Of a DNA stretch of 64,000 nt, positions 11,830 through 23,800 are shown in pieces. Where the stretch lies: contig NEEC01000013.1 in NCBI GenBank assembly GCA_002189035.1, positions 744,001-808,000 on the forward strand, read 5' to 3'. The stretch is from Utricularia gibba (taxonomy: Eukaryota; Streptophyta; Magnoliopsida; Lamiales; Lentibulariaceae). The notes beneath the pieces are model-generated. The model was given only the letters and a program-made list of their open reading frames with translations. It did not search any database and was not told the DNA's origin. The position numbers were made by a program, and so were the translations under genes. Each line of letters begins with the position of its first letter. Positions within the stretch are counted from its first letter, which is position 1.

Positions 11830-14680
11830 ATATTAACGTTAAGCGACCACGTGGTTCGCCGGGATTTTAACTCTACGGCAGGATGGTATCATTAGGGTTG
11901 TTATAAATAGACACTTTTCTAATTTAATCATTATGTATGATATACATTTGATTAAGGTTGTTATAACGGCAAACCACTAGTACGACTCGATTACAATCAT
12001 TTATTTTTTTAAATAATATAAACAAATGAATAAAAAAATACATGTTAGATTAATTTCATCGATAAAAAAATTAATTGTGATGTATTTTATTTGATTATAA
12101 TATTAGTATCATAAAAATTAATTATTTTAGATTAATATAAAATATCTAATATTCATCATTATTATACGTATTTTGATTATTTGTATAATATATGTAAATT
12201 AAAAATTATTTTTTTGGTTATAGTTGAGATATAAATGATTTTTGAATTTTTTTTAGATTAAAACATAATTAATGTTTATGTTGAATCATACATACTTTAA
12301 TTATAAAAAATAATTATGATAATAAAACAATAATTATTCAAGTAATTGATATATATTTTGTATTCTAAAATTACTACTGAATTATTTTATTTATCATATA
12401 TATTTTTCAGAAATTTACTAATATAAATTTTGTATTTAAATTTAAATTATATAAATGTATTATATTTTTATCAAATAAAAGTAAATTCAAATAAATATAA
12501 TAATTCATAAATATACATGTTTATAAATGCTCATGAACAATAATGAACTTTGAATAAATAAATATGAATAAAATTTTTAGTTTTAGTTTGTGTTCATGAA
12601 CCATTAACTTAAATAAACAAAAAAATTTTGTTCAATAAAATTAAATAAATGAATACAAATATATGTTTGTGTTTCATTAAATATAATAATCATAGATTTG
12701 GTAGAATATAAAATTTTAATTTGTAATCAATAATACATATTAATAAATGATATTTATTGTCAATATAATTGCAGATTTTCGTAAATTAATGGATTAAAAA
12801 TGTTTTTGATCCTCATTATTTCTTTGATTCTTGTTGTTGTGATTACATTAGATATTTTCATTACTACCATTCAAAAAACATTAATTGATCCAAATTATTT
12901 TAAAATCAGATAAAATAAGTTATTATTTTTATTATAGTAAAATTGACCACTATTATTAAATATTAACTTCATCAATTTCATCTACTTCTAGAAATGATTA
13001 CCAATTGGTTGTGCACAAGTGTTATGGCGCTTGGTCAAATAGTAAATCAATTTGAAGTAAATGGACCTATTCTCTAATCAAAATCGTTTGCAATTAATTT
13101 TTATAGATTATATTATTATTTTATTCTATAAAAATTAAAAATTTGGATTATGTAAATAAACTTAACAATTAAATAAAATTAATACTATTCTAATTTAATC
13201 CATTTTAAAAAGACATTTATATTATCATATCTATTAAATTTTAAAATATACAAATTAGTATAAGTAAAATCTATAATATAATTTTATATTGTACTATACG
13301 ATAATTTTAAAATTTGAAAATTGGATATAATTAATAAAAAATTAAATTGATTATATTATATATAATTTGAATAAAATATTAAAAAACAGAACAATATCAA
13401 TATGTTCAATTTTCAAATTTTGGTTTTTCACATCAAAGGCTCATTGCTTGATGAACTTAACCTTTGAACTTAATTGTAATGAACTCTACCAATGTTAAAT
13501 CATTATTATAAATAAAAATGTATGTACCCATTATTTAATTAAGAAACTTTGATTATAAATGCATGCTTACAACACTCCCACATATCTATTGAGAAATCTT
13601 TATGTGCATATGAAGTAAGCATCACCACTATTACACCTACCCCAATTATACAAATGAAAAACACCCCTCCCAAGTCTCATTCCTATTCCCATTCGGCCAT
13701 TTTGTTGAAATACCTGTGGTACATAAAAAAAAAATTTAGCAAAATAACTGCTATGGTTTTTACAATTATTCAAATATCTGTATTTTCTTGTTTTTTTTAT
13801 TAAAATACCTATATTTTTATTATTTTTTTCTCATAATTTCTGTTATTATTAATACATATCAAAAAATTGCATGACTTGTAGTGATTTCCTCATTCTTTGA
13901 TTCTTTTTAAATGTATAACTCAGCACCAAAAGATGAATTATTTGAATTGGATGCATTCCAAATTATTGATAAGTCGTTAATTATACATCCATTTTATCAT
14001 TCCAACTGTTTTATCAATCTTGATCCTTATTTCACACTTGTTTGGATAAATAATAACATTAAACTCACATTCCATAATCTTAACAGTTTTTTGAATGATA
14101 TAGAATGGTTTACTTAAACAAAACTAAACAAATCTCCATCATAATATGAGATGCTATTAGTATCTCTTAAAATTTGACCACCATAATACAATTGCAATCA
14201 AACTTTGACCATTGAAAAAAAAGTGCACAATGAGAGTTATTGAAGAATACTCCTTTGTTATTATAGATTTATCATCATTATTTATAAAGAAATTTGTAGA
14301 TATTTTCTAATTTTTTGACTCATTATAAACCACATACTGAAAAATTAACAATATTTGTAATTATAAATTAAAATGAATGATTCAATGAGTATTCATAATT
14401 TAATTATTTTTTTGAAAAATATATTACATGAATTGCATTAGATTTTTATGTGTCTAGATGATTTAGTAGTAACTATATAAAATGACAATGTGTACATACA
14501 CGATATCTATATATTAATAATTTTTCTTTTATAGAAACAAAGTAAGTTATTGGGTGTATTAATGATAGCATACAAATTTTCATGTTTTTATTATATGAAA
14601 ATTATAAGTTTTAATTATGTTTTAATTGTTTATTTTACAATTTTAAGTGTTTTTGTATAATTTAATGAACATATAAACTT
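11830..14680. other. AT-rich intergenic sequence
   Basis: About 2.8 kb of strongly AT-rich DNA with only short open frames (for example 13549-13803 and 13911-14117) that carry no recognisable domain. I see no tRNA, transposase or gene exon here. Confidence 0.55.
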
Positions 14681-15885
14681 TGTGTGTTGATTTAGCTCAT
14701 TCTATGTTACTAACATGTTTTGAGTCTAACAACAAATCCCAAAAATCAGGAAAGAAGGCAAAGATTTTGTGCAGGGGGCAACTTAGCAGATGTGCAACAT
14801 AACAGGAGGGACAATGAATGTACTTTTGTGGTAGTAGTCTGCAAATCAAAGACAGGAGCAAAAGAATTGTTAGAAGATCGTACTTGCTTTAGGAAATGAA
14901 GAAAATATTTTTCTTGCGAGGAGAGAGAATCGAGGAGAGCTTTGGGAGCTTGAACACCATCGACACACAGAGGGCTTCTCCTCTAACACTACAAACACCG
15001 ATCAGAAGGGGAGAAGGGGAAGATTCTTGCGAAGAAGCCTCCCAACCCACAAGAACACTACTAAGATCCAGTTTAGTGCTACTGTTCCACGCTATGAATA
15101 GTAGCAGACGGAAAATAGAACACTTTATTTTACTTAGTTTGTTGAAACTTTACTTTTGTTGACTGTATGTTTGACAATATTAGGAATATTTTATTTAGTT
15201 TATGATTATGAATCCTTGTTTTATTTTCCATAAATAAGTAGTTAGAACCTTAAAAATGTATTAAGATATAGAAGTATGATGTGGGCTAGGGTTAAAAATG
15301 TAATTTATCTTTGTTTATTAGTTCTTATTTCTTTCATTCTATGGGTAGACATAAAGAGCAAAACAAATAATTTCGCAACTCAGATACTTGATTTATAGGT
15401 AGACCAACAAATTAAGATAGGAGAAGTAGGTATTAGTTTAGGATAGAACCAGTGAAACTAAGTACACTTAATTCTATACATTTTGCATGCAGGTAAACCT
15501 AATTGTAATATTGGTAATGATATTGGGTACTAGCTTAATAAAAAATATAATGAATGAATTGAGTAGATTTAGATTGTTTTGAGTTGTGAGTATAGAAACA
15601 TAGTAAATTAAATTAGGTATTTTAACACTACATCAATTGCATTACCCTAAGGCATCTTATATCATTCTATACTTAGAACCAACGTTTATTATTTTCTGAC
15701 TTGCAACTTGCTTTACTTAATGATTTTGTTTGTTATTGTTAGTTTGAGTTTAGATGAAAAACAACATTTATTCTGAATTCTATATCTGCTAAAACACATT
15801 GTAAGTATCAGTTTTTTATAATCGACCCCGAATTCTACTTTACATCTTGTGTTTCATTTATATCTTATGAGGATTAGGACTTACA
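14681..15885 (+). mobile_element. Possible solo LTR of a Ty3/gypsy (Tat/Athila-like) element
   Basis: Composition changes at about 14690, with a GC-richer block at 14745-15090, followed by a long T-rich body and the phrases TGCATGCAGGTAAACC (15484) and TAATCGACCCCGAATTC (15819). A TCGACCCC phrase near the 3' end and a late CATGCAGG are features that I associate with plant gypsy LTRs of the Tat/Athila group. The interval starts TG and ends CA, flanked by AACTT and AATTT, which agree at four of five bases. No gag-pol flanks it, so it would be a solo LTR. This is pattern resemblance only. Confidence 0.3.
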
Positions 15886-16290
15886 AATTTATTTAATAAA
15901 AAAATTTGATTTTATTGCAACGATTCAAAAATTTTCGTTTATCAAATAATATTTTGATTTATTTAAAATTTTGAATTCAAATTGTTTTTACTTATAAATT
16001 TGGAAAATCCATTTATTTACAAAAGTTTCTAAATATTTTTATTATTATAAAATACAATTTCTCTAATCAATATTAATTAAAATATTTCTATAATTCACAA
16101 AAAAGTGTATATGTAATTTTTTTAAAAAATTAACATAAGTATTTTTTTAATAAATATGCGTATTTTATTTTGGAAATAAAGTTGCATATTTTTTTACATA
16201 TTAAATATATATTTATTATTTTATTCTTTTAATCAACAAAAAAAAGGAAATTATTAAAAGAATGGAGGTTTTGGAAACGTGGGTATTTAT
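15886..16290. other. AT-rich intergenic sequence
   Basis: AT-rich sequence leading to the RETICULATA-related gene. No feature is recognised. Confidence 0.5.
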
Positions 16291-16431
16291 GGTAAATGGC
16301 TCCAATCCCTAGCTTTCATCGGAATTTGAAAGCGACTGATAAAACAGCGAAAGAGGCAAACATAATTCCGGCTGCACGCGGGCCAGGGCCACCAACCCTA
16401 CAGAGAATCTTCCGCCGTCGCCGCTGCCGCC

Positions 16432-18529
16432 ATGTCTGCCGTGATTCCGATATCCGGAAACGCTGTGAACATCAAGCCTCGTGTTCTCTCAGTCCATCGG
16501 TGCGGCCAGTCATGTCCCATCGACTTCTTCTCGCCTGCATCGTTTACTCCGTCGCCGCTGAAATCTGCTTTCTTCTCTGTGACGGAGAGGCATGCGCGTC
16601 AAATCTCTCTTCGTTCCTCGTTCTCTACGATCACTGGAACCACTGACGACGAGGTGGAGACCGATGTAAGCGGCGGAGAAAACAATGGCAGGAAGGCTGG
16701 TGGGGGTGGAGGTGGAGGTGGAGGAGGTGGAAATGGCGATCAAAATGAGGGGAACGACGATGGCAGCAAGAAGAAGAACAAGGAAGAAGCATTGATGGCG
16801 TTGGTGGAGGCTGGTCGGAATCTTGAAAGCTTGCCTAAAGATTTGAAAGCTGCGATTGAAGATGGAAGAATTCCTGGGTCAGTGGTCGTGAAGTACTTTG
16901 ATCTTGAGAAATCGGGATTCCTCTCCTGGCTTATGAAATTTGGAGGTTTCAAGGAGAGGCTGTTGGCCGATGATCTCTTTTTGGCTAAAGTTGGTATGGA
17001 ATGCGGTGTCGGAGTCTTCACTAAGGTACCTTTTGTTCTTCACAAATGTTTTCTTCATGCTGGCTGTTTATTTACTGCAAAAGTTTATTCTTTTTGCCTA
17101 TTTTCCTTTTGAATATGTTTGATCCTTATTTGCCTAAATCCTCCTGCCCGCTAAAGCTCTTTTATTGTTTGATGCATTGCACTGTGATCCTTCTTCCATG
17201 GCGTTTCTACATAGTCAATCACTTGAATCCTAAGTCAGCAGATCCAAGAATATAGTTTTTCGTTATTGTGTGTTTTTTTTTATTGTAGTGCGTTTTTATT
17301 CTCTAGACTGCAGCCGAGTACGAGAGACGCAGGGATAATTTCTTCAAGGAGATTGACATTGTTGTTGCGGATGTGGTACATATGCTAATTGTTTGGAATT
17401 GTCTGAATTATTATCTAGGGCTTCACTTTTTTTAGTTTTCTCTTGCAACTCATTGTATGTTGTTGTTGATTCATCTCGTTTTTTAGGTGATGGCTATTAT
17501 AGCAGATTTTATGCTCGTATACCTTCCTGCGCCTACGGTTTCTCTTCGGTCATCTCTTGCTGTTAATGCAGGGAGCCTTGCAAAGTTTTTCCACAGTTGC
17601 CCCGATAATGCATTTCAGGTGATTCTCCGGAAGTTTTTATTTTCCTCATCTGTACGTGAGCAGAAAGATCAGGTCGTTACTAGAATTTGATACGCAGCTT
17701 GCTTTGCCTGGAACTTCATTTTCAATGTTGCAAAGACTGGGCGCAATAGTGGTAAGGATATCTCTCCTGAAGCAATTCTTTTTAAACACGGAAGCATTGG
17801 TTCCATCACTGTTTGTCCCTTTTTAATGACCAGCGCAACGGAGCAAAGCTGTTTGCTGTCGGAACCACTTCTTCTCTGGTAAATAGTTTGATTTTCATTA
17901 TCATCCATTCGAATGTCTAGCATCTCCTGAATGAAAAAAAATAAATAAATAAAGGCCTAGAGGATGGAAAAAAGCTTCACCATGCTCATCAATTTGCAGG
18001 TCGGTACTTCAATCACCAATGCAGTGATAAATGCTCGGAAGGCTGTCGATCAATCTACTTCTGAAGAGGTCGAGAATGTTCCTGTGCTCTCCACAAGTGC
18101 AGCCTATGGTGTCTACATGGCAGTATCAAGCAATCTCCGGTATGTAAACAGTTGCAACACTTCCATGATCCGTGCAATACCTGTTTCAGAATGATGGGAC
18201 TCCCTCTTCAAGGGAAAAGTTTCTTTCTGAAATATGCATGAGTAAAGGTGAGAGTCGTTTAATGGTTCTTTTTCGTTGCCAACAGTTACCAAGTTGTGGC
18301 CGGGGTGATCGAGCAACGTCTGTTGGAGCCTCTTCTCCACCAGCACAAGCTGATGCTAAGTGCTTGCTGCTTTGCTGTGAGAACTGGAAATACATTTTTG
18401 GGTTCATTACTGTGAGTCGCATCTCCTCTGTGCTCGGACTTTCCATCTTCATCCTGATATACGTCTGCTGCAAAATGATTTGATTCTTACAGGTGGGTTG
18501 ATTATGCTCGGTTCATCGGAGTTCAGTAG
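16432..18529 (+). CDS. RETICULATA-related protein, chloroplastic (DUF3411)
   Basis: Eight exons: 16432-17025, 17307-17375, 17487-17618, 17698-17751, 17834-17878, 18000-18139, 18286-18411, 18493-18529, giving 398 aa. The N-terminus is rich in Ser, Arg and Pro and poor in acidic residues, as expected of a chloroplast transit peptide. It is followed by a glycine run (about 11 Gly, GGT/GGA codons near 16700) and a Lys/Glu linker. The DUF3411 domain then begins near VEAGRNLESLPKDLKAAIE and includes FLAKVGMECGVGVFTKTAAE, VVADVVMAIIADFMLVYLPA and the C-terminal SLLWVDYARFIGVQ. Hydrophobic helices suggest an integral plastid envelope protein. Arabidopsis RETICULATA and relatives affect mesophyll development and amino-acid balance; the biochemical function is unknown. 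RER4 (At5g12470, from memory) seems the closest, but I cannot settle the subgroup. It converges with Y14. Confidence 0.9.
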
Positions 18530-19028
18530 CTCCAACTGCCAAAATGCCTTCCCAGGAGAGTTGGTTGGTGTTACCATGTTTCCCTTTTTCGGTTGGGGGG
18601 AACGGGAGGATATTGAACCCATTTTAAGGTTAAGTTACGGGTTCATGATGAGTCCTGTTGGGTCGAACTTGAGTGGAATTAGACATTCATTTTTAACAAA
18701 TAAAGAAATTATTGGTTGATGACTTACCTGCTGGGTGTGATTATCCTTAATTATAAAAAGATTATCCAATTTACAAACTAGATAAATGTTTTCTTGCATG
18801 AAAGAAAAAGAATCACTCACATTTGAGCTACGAGGACGGAAGAGCAAGCCAAAATACTGCGGATCCCTTCGTACGTACAGCCGAACATAGAATCTCAAAG
18901 TTTGAAGGGGAAGGAAAAACGCAAAGGCATCAGCACAAAGCGGCCTTGAGAACCAATCAGCCAGTACAATAAAGTTCGCTAGAAGCATCCCTAAACGTAC
19001 ACAAAGCCTCTATCATGTCATCTCAAAT
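18530..19028. other. Convergent 3' flanks of the RETICULATA-related gene and Y14
   Basis: Spacer between the two stop codons, presumably the 3' UTRs of both. AATAAA occurs at about 18701 on the + strand. No gene is supported here. Confidence 0.5.
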
Positions 19029-20559
19029 CTAAAATCTCCTTCTTGGGCTCCTGGAGCGACGACCCCGGGGTGATCTGAATATGAAACACAGCATGAAAAC
19101 CATTAAGATAGAGCTTTGGGGATCATTAACACGTGTTCCCCTATAAGGCCTTCAAAAGGTTGCATCACTAGTTACGGATAAGAAAGAGAAAAAACTGCTT
19201 TTTCAACGTCAAATGATTTTTTAAATCTATCCAGTGTTTTTCTCTATTGGACATTCACCACTCCCCTTGAGTTGTGTAAAGTGGCTTCACAAGCCACTTT
19301 TATCGGGGATATACATATTTCTGGAGGCAGACAAACACATTTTAATTCTACAACACATATTTTCAGTCAAAGATCCAATGCACAAGCGACAAAATGTTAA
19401 ACAGCATAGCGCATTTTTAAAAAAATAATTACATACCTCCTCATGTTTCTCCTACGAAATGGGCCTTTGCTGAATGCCCAGGAAACGTTTATTATCTGAG
19501 TGAGGAGCTCACTTCCATTCAATTCATCTATAGCTTTTTGTGCCTCCTCAAGATTCTCATACTCAATAAGAGCATAGCCCTAAAAAGGAACACAAAGAAC
19601 ATAAAATACTATGGGATGCCTATATGTTTTATCTATTGCAAGAAACAAGTCATGCTAGAAATAAACATTTGATAGCCATATAGCCGAATACTGAAGCAAG
19701 AGCATTCAGTGTTAACATCCATGATAGCACAACATAATAGAGGATAGTGAATAGCCAGGAAAAATCAAGCAGTCATTTGAAAGATAACATCCTTATTCGA
19801 TGCTTATATCACTCCTATTCCACTAAAATCTTCACCTAGCACATCAAAAAACTCATATTACTTGACTGCAAGTTTGTTTCTCGTAAATTCGTAAATCAGC
19901 AACTACTTTTGCGATAGTCACTAGAAATTAAGCGCGGGACTCAATGTAAAAACAATTGCGATCCTCTACCTTGACAAAGCCAGTACGTCGATCAAGATTC
20001 AAGTGCAAATTCTTTATTTCACCAAATTCACCAAATACATTCTGCAGATCGTCCTCCTGCGCCTCTTCATGAACCCCAGTGACAAGAATAATCCATCCTT
20101 CAATAGCTTCACATAAGAAACAAAAAAATGAGAAATATGCTCTCACTTGTCAAATAACTACTTTTACTAAGCATGCGTCGTATGCGACAAGGCTGCAGTC
20201 ATTGTTTAACAGGTAACGAGCTCACGTCTTTAGAACCCCAATTCACAAAGAATTTCGCGAGAAGGTAAATTTTCCAGAACACTCACATCTTTCCGGTCCA
20301 GGGCCGCCCGCTGTGTCAAGCGAATCAAAACGAGCACTCATACGAGCATTGCGGTCCTCCTCTGCAGCGATCTCATCCCTGAAACCACGACCTTTCGTCT
20401 TCCTTGCAACTGCAGAAGGCCCACCCCCAGTTACGGCGGACTTCAGGCGTGGAGCCTGTGCTCCGCGCATCGCACTGGGGAACCGTCGCCGATATCCTCG
20501 TCCATCAGATCATCTTCCTCTGGTTCAAAATCGACAGCCTCCGCCTCCGCGTTCGCCAT
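19029..20559 (-). CDS. Y14: RNA-binding protein Y14 (RBM8A), exon junction complex core; apparent frameshift in exon 1
   Basis: Four exons on the minus strand: 20559-20287, 20106-19970, 19579-19437, 19074-19029. The N-terminus [20 protein letters not shown] and the later [44 protein letters not shown] and [17 protein letters not shown] are hallmarks of plant Y14. It has one RRM (about residues 95-170) and an Arg/Ser-rich tail. Y14 pairs with MAGO in the exon junction complex, deposited upstream of spliced junctions and linked to mRNA localisation and nonsense-mediated decay. The exons sum to 599 nt. The frame opening at the ATG runs into a stop within exon 1 (near 20443), while the frame carrying APRLKS onward is offset, so one base appears to be missing between about 20455 and 20500. 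This could be an assembly error or a true lesion. All splice sites look intact, which favours an error. Confidence 0.85.
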
Positions 20560-20875
20560 GCCTCCAACCCCTAAAATCTGGAAGCTCTCCGCCTGTAGCG
20601 GGACTAGGGATTTGCTCCTCGGTATAAATACCAACGGGTTTCTCTGCCACTGGATTCGGGGCGGTAAAATATTAAATAATTTTTATAAGGAAAATTGAAC
20701 AATCATTTGTCTCGACATGCACTTTTTTTTTTCCCTTCACATGCAAGCAAGAAAATAGAGGCACAATATTTAATAATAAAAAGAAAAAATATTTTTTTCA
20801 CAAGGCGAAATGCTAGAAAGCTGTTGTTTTCAAAGATCTGCAGGATCAGTTCGGCGATAATCGAGTAGATGACTT
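20560..20875. promoter_or_regulatory. Divergent promoter region between Y14 and the TPR/DnaJ gene
   Basis: Only 316 bp separate the two start codons, so both promoters and both 5' leaders must fit here. A near-palindromic GGTATAAATACC at about 20621-20632 could act as a TATA element for Y14, lying some 65-70 bp upstream of its ATG. AT-rich tracts follow at 20665-20800. No transcription start can be seen directly. Confidence 0.5.
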
Positions 20876-23800
20876 ATGTCGTCGGCGATCGTTGACACCG
20901 GAGCGCCTTCGCGCGAGGAGGCTCTGTTTGTCAATTACGGGTATCAATTCGAGGCCAGCAATTCGGCCTCAGCGATATTGCGTAGTTCCATGGACCCCAA
21001 TTTTGGGTTTAGCTCGCCGTCAATGGGCCCTTCGAAGCCCGCCGCAGGGTTGTCGCGACCGCCGAGGTTGGCCAAGCTTCGGAAGCCTTTACCGGGGAAT
21101 CGAGCCGGTTTGGTTCCGCCGATATGGCAAATGGGCGTAGCCACTGGACCGCAGGACCCCGGTTCCCGCATTGATCCGGAATTTAGCAGGCCTAAAGCGG
21201 TTATTTCGGGTCAGAAGAATGAAGATTATGGTTCTGTTTCTCTGGGAGACAATGCTGGGAATAATCATGTGGATATTGGCAAGGCCGCGGAGAAGTTGAG
21301 GGAATTGAATATTAGGAGTGGAAGAGCATATTCATCTGGAATTACTAAAGCAGGTGATGCTGCTAGTGGTTCAAGTTTTGAAAATCATTTGAGGGCGGAA
21401 GATCAGAACTTGCAGCGTGAGGATGGGAGTGAAGTTTCTGAATTGAGAGATGAATTTGGGATGTTGCATCTTAATAGGGAAAATCCCAGAAGCGAGGGCG
21501 TGGGTGAAATTCACACTCAGATGAAGAAATTGAGTGTGAGAAACTCTGAGCAGCATATTCCTCATAGCTTGGGTAATGTCGGAGTGGCGGATGCTGGGAG
21601 CGTGAATGCTGCATTTCCAGAGGGAAGAAGCTTTACAAAAGATGATTTTTTGAACCATTCCATAAATGTGAAGGTGGATGAAGTTTTCTCTAGAGCTGAG
21701 GATAATTTCTTACCCAAAACCATCAGGAGGGATGATAATCCAGCAAAGGTTGATGCTGTTTCCGAATCTGTAAATAGTTTCAGTGATGTTGAAGGTGTCG
21801 GGGCCAGACAAAAAAATCCAGATAAGATTTCGGGTTATGGGAATACTCGTAACATTCCTGGATCTTCAAATTCTGGGTTTCCTTTTCTGTCTGGATTAGA
21901 GAGCGACTCTAGAATTGCAAATTTGAGATTTAAGAGTGGCAGCGATCCAAGTTCATCATCGATTTTTGGATCCAGTGGGCTCCATTTCAACCCTCTGGGA
22001 GCTGTCCCTGAAATGCCATCAATGAGTGCAGTTGACAAGAACCCTGTGTTCATATTCTCCAGCAAGTTGGATAATGTGACAACAGAAAATATGGAATTTA
22101 AGACTCCAGATTCAAAAGCACCCTTGTTTTTTGGGCTAAACCGAAAGTTGGAAACTAAGAGGGAAGCGGCAAGTGGCTTAAAGAAGAAGAAGGGAAAGTC
22201 CTATAAACCTGTGTCAGCTGCAATGAAGGCCCCTAAGAATTTTGTATTTCAGGAAAGTGTACAGGAAAACTCTGAATCTTCTGATCAGTACTCACCCATG
22301 GACTTTTCTCCTTATGAGGAAACACTAGTTAATAATAATACCCTTTCTAGGGGATCTTCTTTGGGATCAGAGCAGTCTTACCATCTTGACGATAATAGTT
22401 CATCAAGTGAAATGCATCTGAATGTTCCAAATCAAATATTTGATGAAGTTCTAATTTCTGCAACGGAGGCATTGCACCTAAGTGAAGGTGAGGCCTATCA
22501 GCAAGGGCATGAAGAACCTGCTTGTGATGTGATGGAAAATAATAGAGTTGGCATGTCTGAAGAAGATTCTGTTTCTGTAGTTGAGACTGAAAGCTTTAAG
22601 TCGGCAACCGATGAATTAGAGTACAGTAGTGAGTCTTTTGTCACTGCTCTGGAAACTGAAGCAAGTTCCCACTTTAGAACTGATCCACAGGTTGGGGATG
22701 TGGAAGCTCAAGGCAAACATGATGTATCTTTGGATAATGCAGTCCACAGTAGCTTCACGTTTGCTGCATCCAGTTTCATTGATGAGCCATCAGATCCAGC
22801 GCGGATGCAGAAAAAGAATTACCACAACAAGCTTTTTGGCAATCGCTACAGTCAGAAGTCTGTCCCTAAAGCTTCATCTATGTTCTCTCAGTTGCCCTCA
22901 TTTCAAGTTTCTGGATCAATGCCTTTATTTTCTGATGTCGATCAAAAAGCTGATTCTTCAACCTTTCACAATCAAAATAGGATTAAAATTGAGCATCCAA
23001 AAGAAATGATGCCCGAGAAAGACAGTTCAACAACTTCTGGCATTGCGACTCTGGAATCCTGTGAAAAATGGAGAATGAAGTTAGCGCTTACCTTGATCTC
23101 AATCTTCTGGTTTACATACTGAGCATGCTAGAATGATGAAATTTTCTAGCAGCAATAGTTTATGATGTCCTTGTTCATGTTCTTGATATATATATATTTT
23201 TTGTTCTTTAACTAGGGGAAATCAGGCCTATGCAAAGGGAGACTTTTTAAAAGCTGAGGATTTCTACTCTCAGGGTATAAATTCTGTTTCCAAAAATGAG
23301 ACTTCCAGGAGCTGTTTAAGGGCGTTGATGTTATGCTACAGCAATCGTGCCGCCACACGTATGTCTCTTGGAAGATTGAGAGAAGCATTAGAGGATTGTG
23401 ATAATGCTTATGCATTGGATCCGAATTTCCTAAAAGTGCAAGTCAGAGCAGCCAGGTAAGGCATTATAATAGTTTTGTGTGCTGATTCATGTTTCCTGGT
23501 TCTGGCTTGAAATATTACTGGTTAATTTTGTTTGTATTTGATACTATGATATTGCTGTGTAATTTTACTCCTTAATCTCTTGCCAGCTGCAATCTTGCCC
23601 TTGGAGAACTTGAAAATGCGACACTGCAATTTACAAAGTGTTTGCAAGTGGGTCCTCATATATCGGCAGACAGGAATCTTCTGATAGAAGCTTCCGAAGG
23701 CCTTGAGAAGGCAAAGGTTGATTTTAATTATTTTTTTTGTCACGAGCTTTATATTTTCAGACCAAATATTTTATTTTTTCTGGGACAATGCGAATTTATG

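Noticed and set aside
11453-11830. Extended minus-strand reading frame upstream of SEC62 exon 1
   Set aside because: Its N-terminal part is translated poly-T/AC repeat; only the segment from 11635 to 11549 fits SEC62 and splices in phase.
20443-20500. A tiny intron explaining the Y14 frame break
   Set aside because: The only GT...AG pair here is 28 bases apart, too short for a plant intron, and its removal does not restore the frame.
20443-20634. A Y14 start further upstream (codon at 20634)
   Set aside because: The extra residues do not resemble Y14, whereas [17 protein letters not shown] at 20559 is the expected N-terminus.
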